DNA of 64,000 bases from the NCBI RefSeq assembly GCF_013393385.1, contig NZ_AP023239.1:682001-746000 (forward strand). Reading direction: 5' to 3'. The position numbers and the translations under genes are program-made. Source of the stretch: Paenibacillus sp. URB8-2 (GTDB taxonomy: Bacteria > Bacillota > Bacilli > Paenibacillales > Paenibacillaceae). How positions within the stretch are numbered: the stretch's first letter is position 1; each line of letters opens with the position of its first letter. Below the pieces are notes generated by a model that searched no databases, was not told the DNA's origin, and was given only the letters and a program-made list of their open reading frames with translations. Below are positions 49,980-59,611 of this stretch, one piece after another.

Positions 49980-50025
49980 GGGGACTCATCCCAAGGTTGG
50001 TTAAACCGGGATGAGTCCCCTTTTT
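49980..50025 (+). terminator. Terminator of the marR-MFS operon
   Basis: Perfect 13-bp stem GGGGACTCATCCC / GGGATGAGTCCCC, 15-base loop, then TTTTT. Confidence 0.92.
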
Positions 50026-50026
50026 G

Positions 50027-50314
50027 TTAAGAGGCGCTCTCTTGTCTCCAGCGCTTAAGCAGAGGCAGCGTTTCGGCGAGTAGCCCCCGGGCGTCCGCCT
50101 CATCCATGCCATTCTGCACAAGATAACCGGCGCACAGATCGATCATGCCCTGAAGGGTAATGTCCGGCTGCTTGAATTGTCCGCCTTCGTAACAGTACAA
50201 GCAATATTCTTCCGTCTTTGCGCCTTTCCGTTCTGTCCCGAGCAAATTTTCCTCCGGCATCGGCATTCCGCAGCTTTGGCAGAACCGCCCGTTTGGATCC
50301 GTGTTATGTTCCAA
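50027..50314 (-). CDS. Zinc-ribbon domain protein
   Basis: 95 residues. The N-terminal half has a four-cysteine zinc ribbon: FCQSCGMPM and, 24 residues on, YCLYCYEGGQF. This is the putative zinc-ribbon domain (PF12674-like) common in small Firmicute and archaeal proteins. The C-terminal half is helical (LQGMIDLCAGYLVQNGMDEADA). No function known to me. It may be cotranscribed with the WYL regulator gene that lies upstream on the same strand, about 70 bases away. Confidence 0.82.
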   Translation of the reverse strand: MEHNTDPNGRFCQSCGMPMPEENLLGTERKGAKTEEYCLYCYEGGQFKQPDITLQGMIDLCAGYLVQNGMDEADARGLLAETLPLLKRWRQESAS

Positions 50315-50382
50315 TCTCGATCACTCTCCCGCAAATGTTTTATACAGGAACAGTATAAAACGGGGAACTTGACAGCATTACG

Positions 50383-51321
50383 TCAAGTTGACGGGCTGTA
50401 TTTGCAGGCAACGGCCGCCGCCATCTCCCAAAGCCGCCTCCTTACATGCGCCGGTTCCAGCACCTCGGCCGCAGGCCCGAAACTTAGCAGAAACCCGTAC
50501 AGCCATTCGTCTACCGGATAGCGCAGGGCGACCGTATAGCCGCCGCAGCCGTCCGCCTGAAGCTCGGAGCAGTCGAAGCGCTCCTCCGCGATATGCTTGT
50601 CCCCGGCGGAGAAATGCACAATCACTACGGAAACGGTTGCTTGATCTCCAGGATAGTCATTCCACGGCAGTTCACCGGAGGGCAGATCCAGCCTTGTATA
50701 AGCCGTGGTCTCCTTGACCAGGTCCTTCATCCGCGGAAGCTTGAACAGCCTGAATTCTCCGCGAAGCCTGCAGTAGCCGTATAAATACCAGGACTGGCCT
50801 TTCATGACAAGGGTGTAAGGCTCCACGGACCGGACCGTTGCCGTTCCCTCGGCGCTGACATAGGCAAAAGAGACGGTTACGCTCTCCTCCAGCGCCTCCT
50901 TGATCAGGGCAAGCTTCTGCTGAAGCGCTCCATGATGGCCCCACGGAGAAAGGTCGACGATTTGCCGTGACGCTATACTGCGGAATTGCTGCGAGCGCGA
51001 CGGCGGGACGACACTGCTGATCTTCTCCATCAGCCGTTCATGATCGCTTGTATACGAAGAGAGGCTTCGCAGGGCGGAAAAAATTTGCGCCAGCTCGCCG
51101 TCGGTAAGCACATTCCGGTCGAGACGGTAGCCTTCGATCAGCCCGATTCCGCCGCCTCCGCCCTGGTAGGTAACGACAGGAATCCCGGCCTGGCTCAGCG
51201 TTTCGATATCACGGTAAATCGTTCGCACCGACACTTCGAAGATGTCGGCAAGCTCCTTCGCCTGAACGAGCCGGCGGCCCAGCAGCACGATAACGATGGA
51301 CAGCAGACGATCTATCTTCAT
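50383..51321 (-). CDS. WYL-domain transcriptional regulator (YafY/DeoR-like)
   Basis: About 312 residues. The N-terminal helix-turn-helix (VQAKELADIFEVSVRTIYRD) has a glycine-rich wing (YQGGGGGIGLIEGYRL). A central helical region is followed by the WYL domain, seen as KGQSWYLYGYCRLRGEFRLFK, and a C-terminal extension domain. WYL proteins sense ligands or nucleic acids; the effector here is unknown. The start at MKIDRLLSIV follows AAGGAG on the reverse strand. It is divergent from an MFS gene and may regulate it. Confidence 0.88.
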   Translation of the reverse strand: MKIDRLLSIVIVLLGRRLVQAKELADIFEVSVRTIYRDIETLSQAGIPVVTYQGGGGGIGLIEGYRLDRNVLTDGELAQIFSALRSLSSYTSDHERLMEKISSVVPPSRSQQFRSIASRQIVDLSPWGHHGALQQKLALIKEALEESVTVSFAYVSAEGTATVRSVEPYTLVMKGQSWYLYGYCRLRGEFRLFKLPRMKDLVKETTAYTRLDLPSGELPWNDYPGDQATVSVVIVHFSAGDKHIAEERFDCSELQADGCGGYTVALRYPVDEWLYGFLLSFGPAAEVLEPAHVRRRLWEMAAAVACKYSPST

Positions 51322-51491
51322 GGGTTTGATCTCCTTCCTGAACAAGCGTTTATCAAAGTATGGACACAAGGTTGTTTCTAATCATTTTATTTGTTATTTA
51401 AACTTCCGGAAAGGGCATTGCCATACGAAATAAATTTGATTATTATCTAATTAGACATTTATTTAATTTGTAGCTTGAGAGGATGAAAATC

Positions 51492-52754
51492 ATGAATAAA
51501 AGAACGTCCGGCCGTGAGGGCATAAGCGGCGGCTATTACAGACTGTTTGCCGCCGGCATCATCAACGGAATCGGCGACCGCTTCAGCCAGGTCGCCATGC
51601 TGTCGCTGATTCTTCAGCTGACCGGATCGGGTATGGCCGTAGGGCTGTCGCTTGGCATCCGGCTGCTTCCTTGCCTTGTGCTCGCCCCCCTCGGGGGTTA
51701 TCTGGGCGGAAAGTTGCCGCGCAAGGCGGTCATGATGGCGACCGATATCGCCCGCATCCCTTTCGCGCTGTCTTTACTGTGGGTGACGAGCGAGGACCGT
51801 CTGTGGCTGCTCTATGTCGGCAGCTTCATGCTGGCCGCGGGCGAGGCGATTTACGCTCCTGTCCGCAAATCTTCCATACCGCTGCTCGCGGAGCGGGGCG
51901 CACTCATGCGGATTAACGGAATGGAACAGCTGATGATCGGCTGTGTGCTGATTCTCGGCGCGCTCTCGGGGGGATTCGTCTCCCACTGGTTCGGACCGGA
52001 GACGGCGTTCGTACTGAATGCATGCTCGTTCCTGGCTGCGGCGGCGATCATTTCCGGCATTTCTTTTCCGCGGAGCGCGCCTGAAGACAGGGAAGAGGAG
52101 AAAGTGCGGAGCGATGAACAAGATCCAAGTCGTTCATCCCGCCGAAAAGGTCTGGCCTCGCTGCTGGCAGGAAGCCTTGTTTTGCAGGTGGTATTGGGCT
52201 ATGAGCTGCTCGTTTCGCTGGTGAACGGGCTGGACAACGTGCTGATCAGCGTCTATGCGATCCGGGTATTTCATGCCGGGGATATCGGTGTAGGGGCTTT
52301 TTACGCGTCGCTCGGCGCCGGACTTACTCTCAGCTTCTGGGCGGGACGATGGATCAAGCGAAACTTTTTGGCTGCCGCGCTGGTAGGGCTGCTGCTGGAG
52401 GGGCTGCTGCTGATGGGGATCAGCGTGGTGGGCGGCTTTGCGGCTGCCTGTGGATTGTATGTGCTGCTGTCCCTGGCCTCGGGGATCGGAAGCGCCTCCC
52501 TGGATACGCTGCTGATGCGGGAGACGCCTGCCAAGTGGCAGCCTTTTCTGTTCGGGCTGTTGACGGCAGTGAGCGGCACGCTGCTCGGCTTGTCCATGCT
52601 GCTTGCCGGTTCGCTGCTCACCAGGGTGGAGCCCCGTTCGCTTGGCTTTGCGGGGGGCGCTTGTTTTGCCGTAATTGCCATTGTGCTGAGTGCATACGTA
52701 TGGATCAAAGACAAAAGGGGAGGGGCGGTCAACGTTCCTTCGAGGACTCCTTGA
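51492..52754 (+). CDS. MFS transporter (DHA3-like)
   Basis: About 420 residues with some 11-12 hydrophobic segments. N-terminal pattern is FAAGIINGIGDRFSQVAMLSL, with motif A as GGYLGGKLPRKAVMM. A hydrophilic loop of about 35 residues (SAPEDREEEKVRSDEQDPSR) splits the two halves. Substrate unknown. The ATG at 51492 has GAGAGG nine bases upstream; an in-frame ATG at 51483 touches that site. Its last 26 bases overlap the end of the convergent DedA gene, so no separate terminator exists here. Confidence 0.83.
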   Translation: MNKRTSGREGISGGYYRLFAAGIINGIGDRFSQVAMLSLILQLTGSGMAVGLSLGIRLLPCLVLAPLGGYLGGKLPRKAVMMATDIARIPFALSLLWVTSEDRLWLLYVGSFMLAAGEAIYAPVRKSSIPLLAERGALMRINGMEQLMIGCVLILGALSGGFVSHWFGPETAFVLNACSFLAAAAIISGISFPRSAPEDREEEKVRSDEQDPSRSSRRKGLASLLAGSLVLQVVLGYELLVSLVNGLDNVLISVYAIRVFHAGDIGVGAFYASLGAGLTLSFWAGRWIKRNFLAAALVGLLLEGLLLMGISVVGGFAAACGLYVLLSLASGIGSASLDTLLMRETPAKWQPFLFGLLTAVSGTLLGLSMLLAGSLLTRVEPRSLGFAGGACFAVIAIVLSAYVWIKDKRGGAVNVPSRTP

Positions 52755-53376
52755 CCCTCAATGCGCGAAGGGCTTTAGGTCTGCGGCTGGAACGGAAACG
52801 GTAGACGAGAATCAGCGCGGCCACAAGGACAGCGGCGAGCACGATCCACAAAGCGTAAGTCTCGAACAGATGGAATACGGCCGTCCACTGGGGTCCGAAC
52901 ATCCGGCCGATCCCCAGAAACAGAATGACCCAGAACAGGGCGCCGCCATAAGCATACAGGGCGAACTTGCGGTAGGGTAAAGCAATAATTCCGGAGAAAT
53001 AACCAGTAAAGTGGCGCACGCCAGGGATGAAATAACCGACCGTAATCAAAAAGCTGCCGTATCGCTCGAACCAGCGCTGCGTTCTTTCAAGCTTGGCGGG
53101 CGATAATAGAAACCACCGGCCGTACCGCTGGATAAACGGCAGTCCGGCTTTGAGGCCGATGAAATAGGTAACGGTCATCCCCACGGTCGTTCCGAAGAAG
53201 GCGACGATAATCAGCAGCATAAAGTCGAGCCGTCCCGTATAGGACAGATAGCCGGCAAAGGCCATCGTCGTCTCCCCGGGAAAGGGCAAAGCGATAAACT
53301 CCAGCAGCAGCCCGAAGAACAGCACGCTGTATCCATACTGCGCGAATAATTCCTGTATCCATTTCAGCATTTCCAT
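52729..53376 (-). CDS. DedA-family membrane protein (SNARE-associated/UPF0043)
   Basis: 215 residues, about five hydrophobic segments. DedA features: GLLLEFIALPFPGETTMAF near the start, GTTVGMTVTYFIGLKAG, the conserved RYG-x-F region (WFERYGSFLITVGYFIPGVRHF in part) with FIPGVR, and ALFWVILFLGIG. Recent work links some members to polyprenyl-phosphate or phosphatidylethanolamine flipping; the lipid here is not known. TGGAGAG precedes the ATG at 53376. It overlaps the convergent MFS gene by 26 bases. Confidence 0.9.
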   Translation of the reverse strand: MEMLKWIQELFAQYGYSVLFFGLLLEFIALPFPGETTMAFAGYLSYTGRLDFMLLIIVAFFGTTVGMTVTYFIGLKAGLPFIQRYGRWFLLSPAKLERTQRWFERYGSFLITVGYFIPGVRHFTGYFSGIIALPYRKFALYAYGGALFWVILFLGIGRMFGPQWTAVFHLFETYALWIVLAAVLVAALILVYRFRSSRRPKALRALRVKESSKER

Positions 53377-53512
53377 AATTGATGTCACTCTCCAAAAAAG
53401 ATAGGCGCAGACGCCGGTTTGGTAAATCGGGTGGGCATGTCTATTTTGCGGCTTGTCCTCATATAATCCAGCACAAGGCTTAATAGCCAATAGAATGCTG
53501 GAGGTAGAGAAT

Positions 53513-54958
53513 ATGGTTCGGAAAAAGCGCGGATTCAGCCGCCGTAAGGCTGTCCGGCTCGTGCTTGCCGCCGCGGTCCTCGCGGCTGCCCTGATATGCC
53601 GTGAAGCAGGAAACTCCCCATTCTGGAAATCATCCGTGACGCTTCATGCCGCGGATGGCGGGGGAGCTGCCGAAGGAAGGGAAGCCTCATCGGCAGGCTT
53701 ATTGTCCGGTGCGGCAGTCTCCGGCGCGCCGAACGGACAGGCAAACGCAGGCTTGCCGATCCACGGCAGCGCTCAAGCGGCACCGGCTGTCCGTCTGTCG
53801 CCGGCCTCTCATTCACAGCGGGGATCATTCTCTCAAACCTCCGGAACTTCCAACAGTGCGGCTAAAACCGCTGCGGCTACGGTTAAGAAGAGCGCCCTGC
53901 CCAAAACCGTCTATCTCACTTTTGACGACGGACCCAGCGCCGTTACCCCCAAGGTGCTAGAGATTTTGCGGCGGGAACAGGTGAAAGCGACATTTTTCGT
54001 GCTGGGAAACGGGGCGGAAAGGCATCCCGAATGGATTAACGCGATCTGGGAGCAGGGAAGCTCCATAGGCAACCATTCCTACGATCATAACTATAAAGAT
54101 TTATACAGCAGCTTTACGCGTTTCTGGGGCCAAATTAAAAAAACGGAGGAAATCATCCGCCTCATTACCGGGGTCCGGCCTCAGCTTGTGCGCGCTCCCG
54201 GCGGAACGTTCGATCATTTTGATGATACCTACTTCCATCTGATGAAGCAAGCGGGCTATCGGGTGACGGACTGGACGGTGGACAGCGGCGATTCGAAGCG
54301 GCGGGGAGTGCCGGCCTCGGAGATTCTGAAGAACTCTATTTCGAACACCAAGGCTTCCAAGGTCGTTCTGCTGCTTCATGACGGAGCGGGACATGAGGAA
54401 AGCGCAAAGGCTCTGCCGGAAATCATTAAGCGGTATAAAGCGGCGGGGTATATCTTCAAAACACCGGACGTCAGGGAGGAACCGGTACAGTTCAAGACGC
54501 ATCCGGGCAAGAGCGCCGCGGGAAGAGTCAAGCCGGCCGAAGCATGGATCGACGCCAATATAACTCCCAATATAGCCTTGTTCTCATCCGGAACAAAACT
54601 GGTAGTAGAAGCCGGCATGCTGCAAACTACGCTTCAACCCGGGGAATACCGTATTGAGAACGGGCGGTATATCGTCCCGCTTCGGTCCGTAGTCGAGCGG
54701 CTTGGCGGCCGGGTAAGCTGGGCTGCCGGTACGCACAGCGGTCAAGCCGAACTGAACGGGCGGAAAATAACGGCGGATACGGTCGGCGGCGGGCTTGCCT
54801 TGGCCGGCGAAGGCCGGGGGCAGGGAGCGGTATCTTCGGGGGTCACTCTTAGGGGCGACTCCATCTGGCTGCCGCTCCGTGATTTACTGGAGGTCACGGG
54901 ACACCATCTGCTAGGAGTGACAAGCGAACCGGAAGAACGGAGGGTAAAGGCATCCTGA
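53513..54958 (+). CDS. Polysaccharide deacetylase with stalk domain
   Basis: About 481 residues. The N-terminus is basic, then has a hydrophobic helix (AVRLVLAAAVLAAALIC), so it is a signal peptide or membrane anchor. A Ser/Ala/Gly-rich spacer of about 85 residues follows. The NodB domain has motif 1 TFDDGPSAV, motif 2 HSYDH, motif 3 RAPGGTF, and later DWTVDSGD and LLLHDG. Likely removes acetyl groups from peptidoglycan GlcNAc or MurNAc. The C-terminal ~120 residues are a copper-amine-oxidase N-terminal-like domain (YIVPLRSVVERLGGRVSW). TGGAGGTAG precedes the ATG. A DUF58 gene follows after about 100 bases. Confidence 0.88.
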   Translation: MVRKKRGFSRRKAVRLVLAAAVLAAALICREAGNSPFWKSSVTLHAADGGGAAEGREASSAGLLSGAAVSGAPNGQANAGLPIHGSAQAAPAVRLSPASHSQRGSFSQTSGTSNSAAKTAAATVKKSALPKTVYLTFDDGPSAVTPKVLEILRREQVKATFFVLGNGAERHPEWINAIWEQGSSIGNHSYDHNYKDLYSSFTRFWGQIKKTEEIIRLITGVRPQLVRAPGGTFDHFDDTYFHLMKQAGYRVTDWTVDSGDSKRRGVPASEILKNSISNTKASKVVLLLHDGAGHEESAKALPEIIKRYKAAGYIFKTPDVREEPVQFKTHPGKSAAGRVKPAEAWIDANITPNIALFSSGTKLVVEAGMLQTTLQPGEYRIENGRYIVPLRSVVERLGGRVSWAAGTHSGQAELNGRKITADTVGGGLALAGEGRGQGAVSSGVTLRGDSIWLPLRDLLEVTGHHLLGVTSEPEERRVKAS

Positions 54959-55054
54959 AGCGATGCGAACGGATGCCGGATTTATTAAGGTCTGTCCGCT
55001 CCTTTTCATGGGAAGAATAATAGAAAACCCTTGATAAGGAAGGAGAATTCATTG

Positions 55055-56542
55055 ATGAAACCCATTCGCCGGCCCGATCTCCCAGCCGTTTCTCCGAATG
55101 CGAGTCTGCCCGGTCAATGGGCGCGTGCGCTGGCTGCTGCGGGCATCGTCGCCGGACTGTACGGATCGCTCGGCGGTTCCGCTCTGTTGTTTCTTCTTAT
55201 ATTCATCGGGCTGGTTATGCTCGGCGGACTGCTGCTGCAGGTGCTCGGTCCGAGAAAGATCGAACTGGTCCGCACGCTCTCTCCGGTGCAGCCCACGGCG
55301 GGGAATGGCGTGCTGGTAACGGTCAACCTCAGCTTTCGCTGCCGTCTGCCCATTCCCTGGTTGATGATTGAAGAGCGCTGGACCTGCGGGAATCACCGTC
55401 TGCTGCTGTTCCCCGGATTCCGGCGCGAGTTTCAGTATACTTATCGCCTGGAGCGGCTGTCGAGAGGCCGGCAGCAGCTGCGTTACTGCCGAGTCAGCTG
55501 GGGCGATCTGCCGGGCTGGTTTACCGGGACAAGCGCCCCTGAGGTCAGTCAGGCGTTCAAAGTGCTGCCGTCACCGCTATATCTCGGGAAGAGACCGTCC
55601 GAAGAGGGTGCCGGAAAGGTGCTGACCCAAGTCCCGAGCCGCAGACGGACAGGACCGGAAGAAGTATCCGATATCAGAAATTACCAGCCGGGTGATCCGA
55701 TGAACCGGGTGCATTGGAAAAATACGGCCCGGAGCGGCTTCCTCCAAAGCCGCGTTCCCGAAAGGGAGAAAGGACGCATGCTCTGCGTCGTGCTGGACAA
55801 CTGCCCGAGCTCCTATGAAATTCCGTGGGAATCGCTCCCTCCAAGGGGCCATTCTTCGTATGGGGAGCCGGCCTTCGAACGGGCCGTCTCGGCGGCCTTG
55901 GGTCTGCTGCTTACTGCGGAACGCGCGGGCTCCTACGCTCAATTGTTCACCGGCGGCTGGCCGGAAGGAATGGCGAGATATGAAGGGCTGGGCGTAATCC
56001 CGGGCAGGGTGCTGGATACGCTGGCGGAGATAGCGCCGGACGGAACGCGCACGCTGGCAAGGCTGCTTGAAGATGCTTCCCGGCAATGGATTCCGGGCAT
56101 GAACGTTGCGGTGATCACCGGCTGCCCGGACCGGGAAGCCGCCCTGACGATCTCCCGGCTGCTCGCTCAAGGAATCAAGGTGGATTTGTATTATGTATGG
56201 GACAGGGAGGCGCCGGGTAAAAGGAATCCGACTCCCGGACCCGCCGCCGGACATCGGCGCCCATCCGCTGAAGCAGGAGCGCTCGTTCCGCATTCCGCCC
56301 CGGTCCTGAGCGATAAGATAACCGTTGTATATGAAGCTGGGCAAGGCGGGTTTTCCGCATCGGCGGATGTTGTATCAAACTTGAGCGGAAAGGAATCGGT
56401 CGGCTCCGGGACCGCCCCGACGATCTGCGGCAGCCTGGGCCGTCTGGGTGCGGGCCTATACTGCCTGGAGCATGTCCCGCCGGCAGGCGAACGCGGGGAG
56501 GGGAGAGCGGATGGAGAAGTCCGCAAGCCGTCGGCACGTTAA
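55055..56542 (+). CDS. yeaD: DUF58 protein (YeaD-like)
   Basis: About 495 residues. Two close hydrophobic helices near the N-terminus are followed by a beta-rich region and the DUF58 box [22 protein letters not shown] von-Willebrand-A-like part ([14 protein letters not shown]) comes next. The C-terminal ~90 residues are low-complexity. DUF58 proteins pair with MoxR ATPases; in B. subtilis the order is yeaC (MoxR)-yeaD-yebA-guaA. No MoxR gene is seen here. AAGGAGAA lies before the ATG at 55055. The end overlaps the next gene by 32 bases. Confidence 0.87.
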   Translation: MKPIRRPDLPAVSPNASLPGQWARALAAAGIVAGLYGSLGGSALLFLLIFIGLVMLGGLLLQVLGPRKIELVRTLSPVQPTAGNGVLVTVNLSFRCRLPIPWLMIEERWTCGNHRLLLFPGFRREFQYTYRLERLSRGRQQLRYCRVSWGDLPGWFTGTSAPEVSQAFKVLPSPLYLGKRPSEEGAGKVLTQVPSRRRTGPEEVSDIRNYQPGDPMNRVHWKNTARSGFLQSRVPEREKGRMLCVVLDNCPSSYEIPWESLPPRGHSSYGEPAFERAVSAALGLLLTAERAGSYAQLFTGGWPEGMARYEGLGVIPGRVLDTLAEIAPDGTRTLARLLEDASRQWIPGMNVAVITGCPDREAALTISRLLAQGIKVDLYYVWDREAPGKRNPTPGPAAGHRRPSAEAGALVPHSAPVLSDKITVVYEAGQGGFSASADVVSNLSGKESVGSGTAPTICGSLGRLGAGLYCLEHVPPAGERGEGRADGEVRKPSAR

Positions 56543-59092
56543 GCTGCCCGCTTCCCCTGATCTGACAACGTCAGAGGCCGATAAAACAGAGCGGTACGCT
56601 CCGGACGGCGAAAGACCTTACAGCGTCCCCGGCCCGGTGTTTATGTCCGGTGTCTTGCGTCGGCAATTCAGCCGTCCGGGGGGCGGGGCTCAGCCTGCCG
56701 GACTTTCCCGCCATGAGGCATACGGAGCGGGCGCCGCTTCCAACGAAACATCTTTGAGCTATCGCGCGCTGTTCTCTCTCTCCCTGTTCGGATTGTTCGC
56801 GGACTGGTTGCATCCGCTGTACCGGATGAATTTGGGAGCGGAGACGGAAAGGCTGCTCGGCGTTCTCGCGTTAATGGCCGCGGCGCTGCTTGCGTCCGGG
56901 TTGTTCCGCGTATCGCCCTGGCGGATGGCTCCGATCCGATTGGCCATTTTTACGCTGTCATGGTTCTATTTATGCTCGGCATTGGCGGGAGGGTCCTGGC
57001 CTGCCGATTATTTCCCGGGCATGGGGAATGACGCCGTTCTGCTCCTATCCGGCAAAATTGATGAAGTGAACGCCGCGAGCCGGCTGCTTCTGCTGCTGGC
57101 CGGTTGGAGCATGCTTGTGTCGTCGGTGCAGCATCTAGCGCTGTTCAGGGGGAGCACCGTGCTCTTCACGTCCGTGACGCTGGTTTACCTGCTGGTTCTG
57201 GACAAGGGGATCGGGAGCGATACGACCGTGGACATCATACTCTCCGCAGCCCTTATTGTGTGGATGCAGGGGATGGGTGGGCTGCCGCGTCTACTGGAAA
57301 AAGCCGGCGGAGCGGCAGGGATTCCGTTCCGCCGCTGGGCAGGCTCTGCTTGCCTTCTGGCGGTGGGCCTGACGGTCGCCGCCTGGATTGGGACGGAGGC
57401 CTCAGGCGGACAACCGGGCCGGATTGAGCCGCTGCAGACGGCAGCCCAGCGGCTGCAGGCCTGGGCGTCCGAGGGACTGCGCAGCCGCGCGGCCGCGATA
57501 ACCGGGACGACGGGGTACGGCTCCGGCGGCGAGCTTGGCGGTCCGCTGGCGCGAAGCGACGACCCGGTCTTCACCGTGGAAAGCTCCCAGTCCGCCTATT
57601 GGCGCGGGGAGAGCCAGGACCGCTACGACGGACGCCGCTGGTCGCGGAGTGACAGCCTCTCCTCGCCGATCAGTCTGACCGCACTTTCTGCCAGGGAAGC
57701 CGCAGGCTCAGGCGGGCGGACTCTTCGCCAACGGTTCCGCTTCGCGGCTCCTTCAGCGGGCGGTATTCCCGTGTTCGGTACGGGCAGGGTGCTGTCCGTC
57801 TCGGATGTGCGGCAGCTTGACGGCAGCCGGCTTGGCTATATTTTGACCGGCGGAGAGAGGGACAGCTTTGCTCTGCCCGATCTGGCGGGCTCCTCCAAAG
57901 TGACGGAATATACGGTAGATTCGCTGCTCCCCGAGAGCGATCCCGCCGTGCTGCGGAAGCTTACGGGCGGCGACCCACCGGAAATCCGGGCTGCCAATCT
58001 GGAGCTGCCGACCGCCCTCCCGCAGCGGGTAAAGACGCTGGCCGCCAGTCTTACGGCCTCCGCCGGCAGCCGGTACGACGCGGCATTGGCCGTCCGCGAT
58101 TACTTGCAAAGCTCGTATCCCTACACGCTGGATACACGCGTTCCGCCGGAAGGCGCCGACTTCGTCGATGATTTTTTGTTTACGGAGAAGAGGGGATACT
58201 GCGTCCACTTCGCCTCCGCCATGACCGTCCTGCTGCGCAGCGAGGGCATTCCTGCCCGGTACGTCCAGGGCTACGCGCCGGGCAGGATGCTGGCGGGCCG
58301 CGGACCGCAGCGTTATGCCGTGACCCAGGGCGATGCCCATGCCTGGGTCGAGGTGTATTTCAGCGGCGCGGGCTGGGTCCCCTTCGACCCGACGCCGGCC
58401 ACGGCAGCGGGCTCCGCGCTGCCGCCCGTCACCGCGGCGGCTGCGCCCGCGCCGCCGGAAACCCCCGCGCCCGCCGCAGCCGGCGCGGGAACGCTGCCCG
58501 CCCCGGCGCTGCCCGGGGCGGACCGGCGCCTGCGCCGCCCGCAGCCGCGGCGGCGCTGCTCGCCGCCGCCGCGTGGCGCTGGCGGCGGAGCCTAGCGCTG
58601 CTGCGCCTCGGGCGCAGCGCCGTGCGCAGGGAGCGGCTGCTGCTGGCCGCGTCCCTGTCCTGGCGGGTGCTGGCCGCGCGCTACGGCCCGCCCCCGCCGG
58701 GGATGACGGGCAGGGAGTATGCCGCGTCCCTGCCCATTGACGATGCCGGACTGCGCGCAGCCGTCCGGCGGTTCGTCCGCCAGTGGGAAGCGCTGGCGTA
58801 CGGCTCGGGAGGCCCTGATCTGCGCAGGGCCGCTCCCGCTCCGCATGGGCGGCATCAGCCCAGCGTTTCCGGGCCGGACTCCGCTCCAGCTGGCGACTGC
58901 TTACCGGGCCCCGGCCCTGCGCGCAGCCTCCCGCAGCGCATCCGCCGCTTAGCCGGCGGCTCCGTTATTCCGGTGGTATTCCCGGCCCTCCGCCAGTCTT
59001 CGAAGGCTGCCGGAGGGCCGGGAACGCCGGCTCACTGGAGCGCAAGAGCATTCATGCGCGATTGTCTGCGGATCGCTTTCTATTTAAGCTAA
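56511..59092 (+). CDS. yebA: Transglutaminase-domain membrane protein (YebA-like), frameshifted
   Basis: An N-terminal cytoplasmic part is followed by about six transmembrane segments and an external transglutaminase domain. That domain has Cys in [20 protein letters not shown] and His/Asp in [13 protein letters not shown] and WVPFDPTPA. The first frame ends at 58595 in Arg/Pro-rich nonsense. In another frame the expected C-terminal TM ([13 protein letters not shown]) and cytoplasmic tail ([20 protein letters not shown]) continue to a stop at 59092 ([13 protein letters not shown]). One missing base in the very GC-rich run near 58480-58530 would join them. The start is 56511, with GGGAGGGGAG upstream, overlapping yeaD. 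The exact residues between WEALAYG and the end are doubtful. Confidence 0.8.
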
Positions 59093-59128
59093 AGAGGCGG
59101 GTGCCTGGACGCCCACCTCTTGCTTTTT
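59092..59128 (+). terminator. Terminator after yebA
   Basis: AAGAGGCGGGTG / CGCCCACCTCTT (one mismatch, one G-T), six-base loop, then GCTTTTT. It begins in the stop codon of the restored yebA frame, which supports 59092 as the true gene end. Confidence 0.85.
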
Positions 59129-59554
59129 ACAGATAACCTGCGGTTGTACATCTTTTGGCGTCTAGAAGTCGCCACTGAACAATATGCGTGCTAAAGTACA
59201 GTTTTTTACCCGTTCAGCCTCACATGCAGCCGGTACAGCCTCAAAATTCCTGCACAATTGTAGGAATTTCCATGCTGGCATACGCATTCGCTGGAAAAAC
59301 ATGCGCTATAGTAGGTTTTGTAAGAGGCAGAACTATAAATCACAACTAACCTGACTTTGATCCCTTTCGAGTCCATCTCGATTTCATATACCCCCAGGGA
59401 GAAACGCTCACGAAATGGTTGACTTCAATCATTGCCTTCAATATACAAGTCAGCCGAAGCTGTATTTTTCGATTGAGAAAGACATTCTCCTTCTGTGAAC
59501 TCTTATCGTCAGAAGAATCCGTAAGCGATTACTTCGCAGCCTGTCCGCCTTTCC
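59129..59554. other. Long intergenic region before guaA
   Basis: About 425 bases without a gene. It holds one notable dyad, AAATTCCT / AGGAATTT at 59244-59269 with an ACAATTGT palindrome inside. I looked for a guanine or other purine riboswitch core and found none; the promoter lies so close to guaA that no leader RNA fits. No ORF with a good ribosome binding site was seen. Confidence 0.55.
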
Positions 59555-59584
59555 TTGACGGTGCGAATTCCGTTCTCGTATAAT
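59555..59584 (+). promoter_or_regulatory. Strong sigma-A promoter of guaA
   Basis: TTGACG and a perfect TATAAT with 18-base spacing, 27 bases before the guaA start codon. The 5' leader is therefore very short, about 20 bases. Confidence 0.85.
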
Positions 59585-59611
59585 GAATCCAACAATCAAG
59601 GGAGGCAAGTA

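Noticed and set aside
58622..59092. Separate small gene after yebA
   Set aside because: It reads as the missing C-terminal tail of the transglutaminase protein and has no ribosome binding site of its own.
59129..59611. Purine riboswitch expected before guaA
   Set aside because: No aptamer core seen, and the promoter lies only 27 bases before the start codon, leaving no room for a leader RNA.
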